Assembly: GCA_963576565.1 (NCBI GenBank) | Contig: OY755042.1 | Span: 96,590,185-96,654,184 of the forward strand | DNA: 64,000 nt | Direction of reading: 5' to 3' | Source: Aspidapion aeneum | Lineage: Eukaryota; Arthropoda; Insecta; Coleoptera; Brentidae | Shown here: positions 9,900 to 20,243 of the stretch, piece by piece | How positions within the stretch are numbered: the first letter of the stretch is position 1 | Layout: each line of letters starts with the position of its first letter | The notes under the pieces: generated by a model | What the model saw: the letters and a program-made list of their open reading frames with translations, nothing else | Database searches by the model: none | Told to the model about the DNA's origin: nothing | Program-made: the position numbers and the translations under genes

Positions 9900-12800
9900 C
9901 TGAAAATCAAAGACATATTTAGGAAATTAGAAAACTGTTAGGTACGGCTAACAGGGTGGCGACTTTAAATGGGAGGCTGCCTCTAGTGGGTTAAGAAGAG
10001 ACCCCCGAAAGGGGGCTACTATCTCCCATATAACTTTTATTTTTCAGAGAGGATGTTCCAACTTGTGGTATAGTCCTTGCCATACGCAGTTACACTTTTG
10101 TGACTTTGACATGAAATAAACATATTTCCTAGCCAGAAATATATTAAAAAGTAAACATGTCATATTGGTATAAAATTAAAGGTAAAGCTCTGATTGTCTC
10201 TGGATAAAAAGATGCTGACTATTGGTTGACAAAAAAACCGTACAGATAACAACTCAAAGATATGCCGTTTTTCAGACTTTTTGTTATTGTCAGTATGCAT
10301 AAGATAAATAAACAGGTTGGAAATGTCACAAAAGTGTAACTGCCTATGGCAAAGACGATACCCCATTCGAAAGCTTATTAAAAAAGGAAAACAAATGTAC
10401 ATTTTTTTTTGACAAACATTTATTGAGAAAAGACAACAAGGCAAAATATTTAAATATCAGTCAAAGGGTAATACTACATATTGGAGTCATAGGGACACCG
10501 ATTCGGTTCTAAAATTGTGGGCCTTACTAAAATTTTAAGGATGACAACGGATGACAGGCATAATTATAAATTAAGTTAGATTAGATGTCATAATTAATCA
10601 AATATTTTGACAATCTAGTACAAACAAACAACACATCACAGATTACTAACCACAGACAACACATTTTAAGTTTCGGACTGACAAGAGGGTGGTGCACTGA
10701 CGTTACTTTTTGCCAAAAAAACACAAGTGGGCTAGTGTTCTAATAGCAATAGGAGAAATAAAAGAATAGAGTAAATGACTAATTTTTTTCGTCAAAAACC
10801 GTTTTTGTTACAGTTCCGTCACTCCGTGCAAAAACCAGGGTGTGACGTTTCGTCTTATTATAAATAAAAATAGAAAAAAAATTATTGTTTACTGTGATAG
10901 AAAATACCGATAATTCCGAAGAAGATTTAGCTACAATAAAGAATCGAGCACATAATGCGCCTATGAGCCTGCCACCAAATATATCCAGAATAGAGGTTTT
11001 GAAAAAGTAACTATTCGTTACTCGAGTACTCGTTACTCGACAAATAACGGAGTAGTGAATACCGATCCGAAAATAAAATGATTACTTTCGTTACTTTGAT
11101 TCCTTCAACTATTTTAGTATTCAGTAATCCAAACTTTTTGAGATTGTTATTTTTGTATCTATTTTTATTTACTTTTAGATTTTAAGTATGTATTAGCTCA
11201 CACATATACTATACTATAGTAGTGTGAGCTATGGTGATCCTAATTTTTTCGAGAAAAAAAAAGTTGCTCCGATTTCAAAAATTTTTATATATCTTTGCGT
11301 TTCAGATGATTTTGATTCACTTGTGATATCCCAAAGCCAGAAAATTGTCACTTAGCAACATTTGCCGATGATACTGGTTTATTGACGGTAGAAAAATCTA
11401 TTGAAAAATGCATAGAAAAACTTCAGGATGCAGTCACCCAAATTCACAGTTGGACCACAAAGTGGCGAATAAAATTAAATGAAACCAAATCAATTCATGT
11501 TGATTTTACAAACAAAAATATAAATCACATACAAATAACAATTAACAACATTCCAGTACCATATTCGAATCAGGCAAAATATCTAGGTATGACACTTGAT
11601 GCCAAATTGCGCTGGAAAGCACATGTTAAGAAAACAAAAAGAAGAACTTGAGATAAGGTATAGAAAAATGAACTGGCTTATTGGAAGGAAGTCCAATTTA
11701 ACAATTCATAATAAGTTACTGCTTTATAGACAAATACTGAAACCAGTATGGACATATGGTATTCAACTATGGGGTTGTGCTAAAGAGAGTAACATTCTAG
11801 TTGTACAGAGATTTCAAAATAAAGTATTAAGAAACATTGTGAATGCACCTTGGTACGTTCGAAATAGTGACCTTCATCGAGATCTAAAAATCGAAACTGT
11901 AGCAGAGACTATAAAAGTACGCAAAAAGCCATGAAGATAGACTCCATCGGCATGTGAATGTGGAAACAATTCAGCTTCTAGACAATACTATGCTAGTTCG
12001 ACGAGTAAAAAGAGTGAAGCCGTTTTAGCTAGTAAACTAAGTGAATTACACATAAAACAAAATAATGCTATAAACACAACACAATTGTGAGTTACAGACT
12101 AAACAAAGCGGGGAGAACTGGTGAGTGAACCCTAAGTTTAAATCTGACTTTTCTAGTAAATTAAGTTAAAACAAAATTGCTAATTAGTCTTACTGACTAG
12201 ATTGTAATAAAAAAACACAGTGTGTTTGACAAATAAAAAAAAAGATGATTTTGAAACTTTTTTGTTGCGCCGTCTGTCTGTCTGTGTGTCTGTATGTCTG
12301 TCTGTAACGACCAACGCGCATAACTCAAAAACCTTGGCCGATTTTAATGAAATTTGGTACCTAGGCTGGGTCTTGGGTCCAGATGGTCCCATTTAAAAAT
12401 GAACAAAATCCACCGAACACAAACCAACTAAAAGGGTGGGGGTAGATTTAAAAAATTAGAGTTTATGTGAAAATATGGCGTGTGTGATATTAAACGAAAG
12501 GTAATTGAGTCTGCAGTTAAACAAAATACATTTTAATTTATTTAAAAAAAAAGGGTGGGGTATATTTTAAAAATTAGAGTTTAAGTGAAAATATGGCGTG
12601 TGTGATATTAAACGAAAGGTAATTGAGTCCGGACTTTAACAAAATACATTTTAGTTTTTGTTTTTTTTGTAAGGGTGGGGGTAGATTTCAAAAATTTGAG
12701 TTTAAGTCAAAACATGGCTTGTGTGATATCAAACAAAAGGTAATTTAGTCTGGAGTTGAATAAAATATATTTCAGTTTTTAGTTATATTAGCTCACACGT

Positions 12801-15800
12801 ACACTATAACTATAGTACCTAGTGTGAGCTTAGGGGCCCATATATTGGCAGAGTATTTTTTGTATGTAAGGCATTAGATTTTTAAAACAAAGTTGATCAC
12901 AGAACAGTTCCTACCTTTATTTTTTAAATTTTAGCCCACATTTTGAAAATTTCAATTGAATATTTCCATAATATCAACAACAAAAATATACCTACAAGTA
13001 AATGATCTTCGAACTAACGACAGTCCGAGAATTTTGCACTAATTTTATGATTGAATTAAATACAGTAATCAAAGTAACGATAATAACGAGTATTCATATG
13101 TAACGAGTATTCATAAGTAAAGAAAATCAACACCTCTAATACAGAACAAAGATATTAGACCTTCCGATATCTTTGATCCAGAATATGAAGACCAACATCT
13201 CCTGATCCAAAGATGCTGTTGGATAAGAAGCAAAGTTTTCGGCAATCATTGCAAATTAAATATGATAAATTTTGTATTGCTGTGCTTTATTTTCGCTTTG
13301 TTAAAAAAATATTGTAGCTACATACCTAACGCGTGTATTTGGTACCTCTTCCGCAGTTGTTAGGTAAATTACTATTATCACAAACTATCTTATGAATCGG
13401 TTCATAAGCCTGTAATTTGGTTTGGTAGGTCTTTTTGTAAATAGAAAAAAAATTGTCTTTAAATACCTACTTATAAGCCTTTAACTTATATTAAACATTT
13501 TATTTGTTCAAAATAACTGAAAATAATCTGAAAATCTGGGTCATGTGATCTTAATTAACTTTTCTCAATCGAATTGACTTGCCTCCCATATATGGGGTGG
13601 CACTTAAGTCAGGACGTTGATGGCTCTTGTCTGATATGGTGTCCTGCAGCAAATATAAAAGTGACCACGCTTTTGTAAATCCTAATAGATCTCATCTATA
13701 AAAAACTAGTTGAAACACACCAAGCCAAGTTTAGAAAAATATTTATAATATATAAATAATTCTTTTTACGGAATGCCATGTTCGCGTACTTGGCTTTTTT
13801 TACATGAAATGTTTTTGTTATGATTTCACTTCTTTTTTAAAGGAAATCGATAATACTTAATTTTTAAAGTAGTAAAATATGCGGAATATTGTTCAAAACT
13901 TTTGCAATGCCTTACTTAAATTTTTGAGATATTTTAATTTTTGTCCATGGTTTTATCGTAGTTCCTATCAGCCTTCCAAAGCTCAGCTCTCTAGCGTTTC
14001 TGAAAGTGCACAATGTTACTTTTACATAACTACATGTATAGGGGAGGGAAATAAATTAAAATTGTCATGTTTTTAAATTTTGTCCTATAGTTTTATCATA
14101 GTTCATTTATAGAGGAGGAGAGTAAATGAAAATATTGGACTTTTTAAATTTTTTCCCATGGTTTTATCATAATTTCCATCAGCATTCCAATGCTCAGCTC
14201 TCTAGCATTTCTGGTAGTGGGCAATGTTAGTTTTATATAAATTTACATTTATAGGAGAGGGAAGTAAATTAAAATGTTGGTGTTTTTAAATTTTTTCATA
14301 TAGTTTTATCATATTGTCTTTCAGTCTTAAAAAGTTCAGCTCTCTAGCGTTTCTGGAAGTGGGCAGTGTTACTTTTACATCTTTACATTAATAGGGGAAG
14401 GAAGTAAATTAGAATTTTGGGGTGTTTTATTTTTTTCTATAACTTTATCATAGTTACTATCAGTCTTCCAAAGCTCAGCTCTCTAGTATGTCTGGAAGTA
14501 GGCAATGTTACTTTTACTTAACTTTACATTTATAGGAGAGAGAAGTAAATTAGAATTTTGGGGTGTTCTAATTTTTTCCTATAGTTTTATCATAGTTCCT
14601 ATCAGTCTGCCAAAGCTCAACTCTCTAGCATTTCTGGAAGTTGGCAATGCTAATTTTACATAACTTTAAATGTATAGGGGAGAGGAGTAAATTAAAATGT
14701 TGGGGTTTTTTGATTTTTTCCAGGGGTTTGGTCATAATTTCTATCAGTCTGCCAAATTTCAGCTTTGTAGCATGTCTGGAAGTACAGTAGAATATTGATG
14801 ATCTATACATGAGTACTCACAGTGAGTGAGTGGCAATTTCGACGTTTTTTGAAATTTTGTAACTACTTTACTACTTTATGGAATTCCATGAAACTTGGAG
14901 GGGTTGTTAACTCCATGGAGATCTACGACTGTGCAAAGTTTGAGATTTGTAGCTCATTCCGAAGTAGAGTTTTAGGTAGGTCAAATATCGGCTGAAATGT
15001 TTCCAGAAAAGATGGTTACGGCGCGCGAACTTGGCGAAGCACTGCCGTGCCCTCAGATTTGACAAAAAAATGAGATATCAGTGTTGTCAGATGGTAAGTT
15101 TTCAGGTGAAGTTTGCCCCTTAAAGGTAAAAACTGTATCTTGATAGGGGGGCTATAATTTTTTTATTTATATTTTTTTTTTTTTTTAAGAAAGAATCTTA
15201 AGTATCAAACTACATTTATCTGTCACTTTCAGTTTTTAAGATATTTTTCTTACGGAATGATAGGTACTCTTTTTATTTGGTTTTCAAAATCAGCATTAAA
15301 TTTTGATTCAAATAATGTATCACTTTCCATATATATTTTTTAAAATTATAAGTATGTTATTCAATAACAGGCTAATATTTATGAGGTAATTCTTGGATAA
15401 GGTATCACAGATATAAATAAAGAGATTTTTTTTTATGTTTAACACTCTGTATCTCAAAAATTAAGATGTAAGACATATGTTCATATGAAGATTGAGATGT
15501 AAAGGTATTTTAAAGCTGGCAAAAAACTTTCAATTATGTACCAGATCCTTAGGTGTATACTATTTAGGTGAAAATTCTTAAAAACCAATCCTGAAAATGA
15601 CCTACACAAATAAATAAATATATAAATTAAAATAATGGGGGTACTACAATTGGCAATGAAATTTTCTGAAATTTTCTATAAACTAATACAGCAAAACCTT
15701 CCTATTAGTTTTGCGCATACACATAATATTCCAATACTCCCTGTTACCTATTTACACAATGGTTGGCATCTGATGCATTCAGAAAATAAAGGTACAAAAA

Positions 15801-16966
15801 ATGCACAGATGCCAAATTTACATAGATAGAGTTTTTGTCAACTGTACGTTGATGATTTGATGTAACGAATACAAGAATAAAATATCAGGAAATTTTATCT
15901 TAAGGACCGCAAAGAGGATAGACGTATACCCATTGATATTGCTATTTCAAATATGTTTGCATTCTGCATTGTAAGGTATTGCAATAATATGTACTATATG
16001 GAAATAATATGCATATGTCTTTGAAAGCAATCAATCAGGTCTTTTTTGCTTAAAGACACAAGGCCCTCATGTTTGCATCATGAATGGGCAGTTACTGTGG
16101 GTATTGGAATATTATAATTTACCATTATCATATGATGATCCATAAGTTTCTGTAAAATCAAACCCATTTCTTGAAAAATACTTGAATGTCCCATTCTCCA
16201 TATGCAACTGAAATCTCTCTCCATCAAACTTATTTTCTGTGTAATACATTTTTAAATCTTGAAAGTCTTTTTTAAAGGAGACTCCATCAATTCTCTTGGA
16301 CAACATCGGTTGGAATGGTTCGAAAATTTCAATATCAAGCTCATGAATATTAACATTTTGGTCATACAAAACTTCACATAATTTTTTTAGGTTTGTGTTT
16401 TGTGAAAAATATGAAGAGCCATCTCTGTGATAGCAATTTAGGATTTTATTTGAGTCTATACCCAATCTAAGGTCTTTTAGAATGATTCTTATGACCCACC
16501 GGCAGTCATCTGCAGAACATTTCTTAAATATCTTTAACAAAATTTCTTCAGCCTCAGTTTCATTACTCCTTTGTGCCATGTCATCTAAGTAACCATTCAA
16601 CTCATCACAATTTAACATGGTTTTACAGTTGGTCAGATATTTGCGTATGACAGAATACACTACATCCCCAAAGTCGGTAGCTTGACCTGACATTAGGTAT
16701 GATTTGCTTAAGACGTTTTTATCATTGCCATTTGGTAAAGCGAGCATCTTTATTAAAACTCGGGATATTTTGGATTCTTTCATGTTGTATGATTGTCTGG
16801 CTCTGTCCATTTTTGGAATAATGAGTCTAATAATACAAAACATATCTTTCCTGTCTCTTTCTTGACGACATTTTGTGAAAAATGTGGAAACTGCTCCAAA
16901 CCTGTCTTTTGAGGTTTTTTCCTTGCGTATAGACTCAAAAAATTCGCACAATTTTCTAAAATCCAT
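8176..16966 (-). CDS. lig4: DNA ligase 4, ATP-dependent (two coding exons)
   Basis: The coding sequence is complement(8176..9899, 16123..16966), 855 codons plus TAA. It should seal double-strand breaks in the nucleus by non-homologous end joining, in complex with an XRCC4-like partner. Exon 1 ends ...GATAATG followed by GTAAAT, and exon 2 is preceded by TTTTCAG. The join is in phase and restores a glycine, giving continuous ligase sequence across the junction. Domains in order: N-terminal DNA-binding domain (1-235), nucleotidyltransferase with catalytic Lys246 in ENKFDGER, motif III LDGEMM (301-306), motif IV EGIIVK (401-406), motif V WFKMKLEY (421-428), OB-fold, BRCT1 (~621-706), XRCC4-binding linker (~721-751) with DKFGDSF, and degenerate BRCT2 (~764-855). 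Length is close to vertebrate LIG4 (about 911 residues). All catalytic motifs are present, so it is probably functional. The start ATG at 16966 is in AAAATATGG context. Confidence 0.95.
10065..10364. mobile_element. 300-bp TIR element (MITE) in the lig4 intron
   Basis: Inverted ends of about 40 bp: the left reads ggtatagtccttgccatacg followed by cagttacacttttgtgac. The right-end complement reads gggtatcgtctttgcc followed by the same cagttacacttttgtgac. The 94-codon minus-strand frame inside (10160-10444) is not protein-like and runs past the element. Confidence 0.7.
10365..10982. other. Unassigned intronic sequence
   Basis: AT-rich. A purine-rich coding-like stretch at 10888-10990 is continued after the hAT insertion at 13147. 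When the element is mentally removed, one frame stays open for about 55 codons to a TGA near 13202. I cannot assign it, and it may be a fossil of another transposon. Confidence 0.35.
11316..12242 (+). mobile_element. 5'-truncated Jockey-type LINE fragment
   Basis: A 927-bp insertion inside the HINE-like element, flanked by the 12-bp duplication AGATGATTTTGA (11304-11315 and 12243-12254) and ending in an A-rich tail, the signature of target-primed LINE insertion. It keeps the end of the reverse transcriptase: FADDTG catalytic motif, then KYLGMTLDAKLRW. After a frameshift near 11645 it keeps WTYGIQLWG and NAPWYVRNSDLHRDL, all typical of Jockey-clade elements. It is non-functional. Confidence 0.85.
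11382..11934 (+). pseudogene. Jockey LINE reverse transcriptase C-terminus, frameshifted
   Basis: Two overlapping frames (11382-11651 and 11596-11934) hold consecutive parts of one RT C-terminal region. The switch is in an A-rich run (aagaaaacaaaaagaagaac). The upstream finger and palm sequence and the endonuclease are absent through 5' truncation. Confidence 0.8.
13147..13724. other. Unassigned intronic sequence
   Basis: AT-rich and without a recognised repeat. The first ~55 bases continue the possible fossil frame interrupted by the hAT element. Confidence 0.35.
13725..15060 (+). repeat. Family A dispersed repeat, most complete copy
   Basis: Begins with a ccaagtttagaaaaat and tttttacggaatgcca block. 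It continues with about six diverged ~140 bp tandem units (agctcagctctctag landmark at about 13980, 14191, 14334, 14474, 14616). It ends with the gaagtacagtagaat block and agcactgccgtgccctcag. Other copies are 1-516 plus 5027-5190, 48120-48350 (minus), 51150-52045 (minus) and 61865-62850. No coding capacity is seen, and the short frames on it are not protein-like. Confidence 0.8.
15061..16122. other. Unassigned intronic sequence next to lig4 exon 1
   Basis: The first ~350 bp (tatcttgatag, tctgtcactttcagtttttaagat) resemble segments at 33960-34150 and 60000-60090, so they belong to another dispersed repeat. The rest shows nothing recognisable. Confidence 0.4.
16123..16966 (-). CDS. lig4: lig4 exon 1 (DNA-binding domain and start of catalytic core)
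   Basis: Encodes residues 1-281 plus the first base of codon 282. It contains the all-helical N-terminal ligase domain, with RWVIRIILKDLRLGI, the conserved stretch seen in animal ligase 4 as WLIRMIIKDLKLG. It also contains the adenylation motif ENKFDGER, with Lys246 as the AMP acceptor, and YFSRNGFDFT. Reading past the donor gives only two residues before a stop, which supports the splice site. Confidence 0.93.
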
Positions 16967-17630
16967 ATTTTTTTATAAATGTAAACAAAAACATACACTC
17001 AAAAAATGAGGTTATGAAAAAAATAGCGGCTAAAAAAAAAGACGGGCTAGGTTTCGAAGGTCGTTTTTGAGGCGAATGACTGGGGCGTTGTTGAACCCTA
17101 GTGCAAAGAACTATGGGTCTATTTGACTAAAAATTCCGCAGTCATTTTGCAAGCTTCTACGTTTTTGAAAGTTTGGATATAAAAAATTTGTGTTCCAAGC
17201 TTTCTGTTACTCGGTTGGATTAAAAACACCTTATTCTTTCTTCACACAATTTTTTTTCAAATTTGATGATGTACCCATTTGAGAAATTTTGCTTATAAAT
17301 CTGAGAGTTTTTCGCCTCCAATATAAAACTTTCAATAATATTGACTCATTGTTATCTTTACGTGAATAATTCGTTTGTGTAAAAATAATAAACTATAGAA
17401 CATAGTGCCTTGTGTTCTGCATTGTATGGACGGTATGTTTATGCGGAAAAAAAATAAAAAGGTAAGAGGCACTTTATTTGATGATTAAATGTGAAACTTC
17501 GTCATATAACAAACTGTTTTCAAGCTACGAGGAGAGGGAGCCTATAACTTTTTTCTTTATACAAATTTCGTTTTTTGTAAATTGCTTTTTTAGATATTCT
17601 TTAAATTCTTTCCCAGACAGCACACTTCGT
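16967..17630 (-). promoter_or_regulatory. lig4 5' flanking region
   Basis: AT-rich sequence upstream of the lig4 ATG. I see no clear TATA box or initiator at a plausible spacing. The block gacgggctaggtttcgaagg (17041-17060) is the only locally GC-richer patch. Only the position supports a promoter role. Confidence 0.3.
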
Positions 17631-17631
17631 C

Positions 17632-17790
17632 CCAGGGACGTACATTTTGTGTCCATATTACGTCGGGTACGTCCCGGGACTAATAAGGTACGTATATTGT
17701 ACGTCGGTCCTTCTCGAGACCATTAAGGTAGGTACAAGTATGTACGTACATAGTACGTACACCAGCTACGTACATAGTACGTATATTTTA
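17632..17790. repeat. ACGT-rich repetitive block
   Basis: Nine ACGT tetramers in about 160 bp, with related phrases such as tacgtacatagtacgta occurring twice in tandem (17741-17785) and gtacgtcccgggac. Its origin is not recognised. Confidence 0.6.
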
Positions 17791-18580
17791 CCATAAACTA
17801 ATAAAATACTCGTTTCTGGTCATGTGTAGGATTGGGATATCCAGAAACCCTTCTTCCCTATTATACATTCTTGATGGTGATTGCATAAAGTTCTGAAATC
17901 GATGGAGTCCCATCTTTGCCTCTTTTTGTATCACCAAGTGAAGTGGGGGGAGGTTTAATAAGAGTACCTCCATCGCAGTTGTCGGAGTAGATCTCATCGC
18001 GCCTGTAATGCTGAGGCATGCAAGTCGTTGCACCTTGCTTAGTCTGAGCATCACAGTTTGTTGAGCTACTTTGTAATGGATGGTCTTACCACAATCTTGT
18101 ACAGCCAATGCACCATGTGTGGCCTGAGTCCCCACTGTTTCCCATAAGGGAGTCTAATCTCCGCCAAGATGATTTCCGCTTTCTTTGCTATGTTCTTGAT
18201 ATGTCTAGTCCATGTTAACTTGGGGTCTAGTATTGCCCCCAAGTATTTAACTTCCCTAGACAGGTGAAATTCCTGGTTTCCCAGAGTTAGAGGTCCTAGT
18301 CCCTTTAACTTTCTTCTTTTGGCGAAAGGGATTATAACTGTTTTCTGGGAGCTGATGTTTAATTTTTCTCGATCAGTCCATTGTTCCACAGTTCTTGCCT
18401 GCTGCATTCGGTCCCTAATGATTGTGTTAAATTTTCCAGGAACCAGAATGACTAGTTCATCTGCGTATCCTCTCACATTGAAACTCAACTGCCTAAGTGT
18501 CCTTAGAAGTCCGTGTATGACAAGGTTCCAGAGCAGAGGAGAAAGTTCCAAAATGCATACCGTGGGATTGCGGCTTTAAC
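17788..18580 (-). pseudogene. Dead LINE reverse transcriptase fragment
   Basis: Two minus-strand frames overlap: 18551-18066 then 18135-17788. The first shows LSPLLWNLVIHGLLRTL, then GYADELVILV, where the catalytic YADD has become YADE, then VKYLGAILDPKLTWTRHI. The second shows LACLSITGAMRSTPTTAMEV, a segment common after the RT of insect LINEs. The QGGVLSP block upstream is already unreadable, and the 5' part is missing. The clade is uncertain (I/R1/LOA-like). It is inactive because of the frameshift and the altered active site. Confidence 0.8.
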
Positions 18581-19416
18581 GACAACATCCATATAACACC
18601 CTGTATTTTGCTAAGTCTTAAGCTTAACCATATCACAACCACTTAAGTGATAGAGAAAGTAACAACATAACAAATTCCTCGCTTCGAGACTTATTCGACT
18701 TGCATTTTTTTATGTTTTTGTAATACTTTTTTGACACATACTCACGTTCAGTGCAGTTAGCAGTTCGTTGTCTTTAATTTAGCAGGTATAGATCGCGAGC
18801 AGCAAGGTGTTTTACTTGTATTAAACAGCTATTAAATAATCGATTTTTTTCCGATGGTGTTTTGATCAGTGAAGCATACTTAAATGATTGTCCACTGTGC
18901 ACGGGTTTAATTGAATTTTTTCGATTCGGTCAAGCGTGGTGTTTTGTCCACTGCTTATTTCCGTTTCCGGAATGATTTTTTGAAATTTTGGTCGATTTGG
19001 ATAGGGAAAAATATATTTAAAAATGTCAGTATTTGTGTCGAAAAAATGGCAATTTTTTACCCAATAAATACTTAAGCTCCAACGAAAAACAAGGGGATGA
19101 TTTTTGATCCTTATCAAAGGTAGGTAAAATATTTTTTTTATTGGGACATTAGGTACCAATCTTATCCATGGGCGTACAGGAGGGGGAATAGTGCTAAAGT
19201 CCCTTCCCCCAAAAAACCCGGAAATTATGTTAAATATTTTATGTGTTCCTACGTTTAAATGTGTACTAAATTAAAGAGAAAAATATACAATCCCTCCCCA
19301 AGGTGTCCGCCACTGTTTTATATAACGAAATCTGTGATTGAAACCTGCCATCCATACCACGATACACTTAAACACGGTATATCCACGCACATGGTTGCCC
19401 CACTCCCCGATATATA
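18581..19416. other. Unassigned sequence
   Basis: No gene recognised. A caccctgtatttt string at 18597 resembles the ends of several elements in the window. The minus-strand frame at 18866-19159 is not protein-like. Confidence 0.35.
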
Positions 19417-19839
19417 TACAGTGAAACCTCTCCTTGCGGACACCTCTATTAAGCGGACACTCCCTTTAGGCGGACAAATTTGTTGGAATCAAGCTTTCCC
19501 TATTTCTTTACATGTAAAATTCACTCTTATAAGCGGACACTCTAATAACCGTACGCGGACAATTTTTTTTGGATTACAAATTCTAAAACCTCCCTTAACC
19601 GGACGCGAACCTCTGACAAGGGAACGGACCGCTGCACGACATGGGCATAAATTGGCAACAGCGCACTCTGCATCCGGGGAATTACCTCTTTCCGTTTTAA
19701 TGCAAAGACTAAATATATTTTGTTGTATTTACATATTTTATTCGGCGGGATGCTGAGTATTATTTTTATTGTTCAGTTGGGTAGTAATAGATCTCTTCGA
19801 AATAGCGCCTAGAAAAAACTTCTTAGTTTACGTGAAAAA

Positions 19840-19933
19840 ATGGAAGTTGTTAACGTTTCGGAGAAGGAAAAGCTATCAGCACGAAGTATCGCTGAAAATT
19901 TTAATATCGGAAAAACTCAAGCAGCGAAAGTTG

Positions 19934-19981
<48 letters not shown>

Positions 19982-20019
19982 TTTCAAAGTTCTCTTTCAT
20001 AAGCGGACACCTCGAATAA
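19840..20019 (+). pseudogene. Pogo-type transposase N-terminus (helix-turn-helix)
   Basis: ATG at 19840 begins MEVVNVSEKEKLSARSIAE followed by NFNIGKTQAAKVVN. This looks like the CENP-B/psq-type helix-turn-helix at the start of pogo/Tigger transposases (KLSARSIAENFNIGKTQ core). The frame then runs through the TA repeat as alternating Ile and Tyr, continues into the 3' inverted repeat and stops at 20017-20019. No DDE catalytic domain remains. If expressed it could only be a short DNA-binding peptide. Confidence 0.65.
19936..19976. repeat. TA microsatellite
   Basis: About 20 TA units inside the deleted pogo element, at the point where the central transposase region is missing. Confidence 0.9.
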
Positions 20020-20125
20020 GCGGACAAAATCGACGAAACCGTGAGTGTCCGCTTATAAGAGGGTTCACTGTAATCAACTCACGGCTTATACCACTATAGA
20101 GCTACATTTATGAAAATTAAAGGTT

Positions 20126-20243
20126 GGGAATTCCGTTGAATGAAACCACCTTGTATACTTTATGTTTCGCCGATGATCAGATAGTGGTGGCTCAGGATTA
20201 TGACGACCTCGAATATATGACACGAAAACTAATAGAAGAGTAC
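20126..20243 (+). pseudogene. RTE-type LINE fragment, 5' piece (split by BEL element)
   Basis: From GGA at 20127 the frame reads GIPLNETTLYTLCFADDQIV and ends LIEEY at 20243, covering the catalytic FADD motif of the reverse transcriptase. The sequence resumes in the same frame at 28613 once the BEL element and one 5-bp duplication are set aside. taaaggtt at 20118-20125 recurs at 29325-29332 after the 3' tail, a plausible target duplication for the RTE insertion. Confidence 0.8.
20239..20243. repeat. Left 5-bp target duplication of BEL element (AGTAC)
   Basis: AGTAC here and at 28608-28612 directly flank the TG...CA LTR ends. Confidence 0.9.

Larger units (their letters stand above)
11195..12860 (+). 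mobile_element. HINE-like element, copy 1 (interrupted by LINE)
   Basis: The 5' end has the palindrome agctcacac...gtgtgagct followed by atggtgatcctaa. A TCTG/TATG repeat core lies at about 12271-12305, followed by taacgaccaacgcgcataac and then three ~115 bp internal repeats. The 3' end has a second agctcacac...gtgtgagct palindrome and ggcagagtattt. Paired subterminal palindromes, a tetranucleotide core and no target duplication fit Helentron-derived non-autonomous elements, but the family name is an inference. Copies also lie at 32559, 34383 and 36290. Confidence 0.75.
10991..13138. mobile_element. hAT-type non-autonomous element with nested insertions
   Basis: Ends are tagaggttttga on the left and, complemented, tagaggtgttga on the right. 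Both are followed by stretches rich in cgttactcgag and taacgagtattc, which are inverted versions of each other. Flanks atccagaa (10983-10990) and atacagaa (13139-13146) form an 8-bp target duplication with one mismatch, as hAT elements make. Only about 200 bp at the left and 280 bp at the right belong to it. The middle is occupied by the HINE-like element 11195-12860. No transposase is encoded. Confidence 0.8.
9900..16122 (-). other. lig4: lig4 intron (6223 bp)
   Basis: GT at 16122-16121 and AG at 9901-9900 on the minus strand. The intron is large because of inserted elements: a TIR element (10065-10364), a hAT-type element with nested insertions (10991-13138) and a family A repeat (13725-15060). 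These account for about 3.8 kb of the 6.2 kb. Confidence 0.9.
19419..20070 (+). mobile_element. Internally deleted pogo/Tigger-like element, copy 1
   Basis: Starts cagtgaaacctctcc and ends gagggttcactg, flanked by TA on both sides (19417-19418 and 20071-20072). Phrases such as aagcggacactc and tgtccgcttataag are inverted between the ends. Between them is the start of a transposase gene, then a TA microsatellite (about 19936-19976), then the 3' end. Most of the transposase is deleted. A second copy with the same architecture lies at 57231-57845. Confidence 0.85.

Noticed and set aside
10160..10444. 94-codon minus-strand frame in the lig4 intron
   Set aside because: It overlaps the inverted end of a TIR element and is not protein-like.
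16780..16998. 72-codon minus-strand frame overlapping lig4 exon 1
   Set aside because: A shadow in another frame of a clearly conserved exon.
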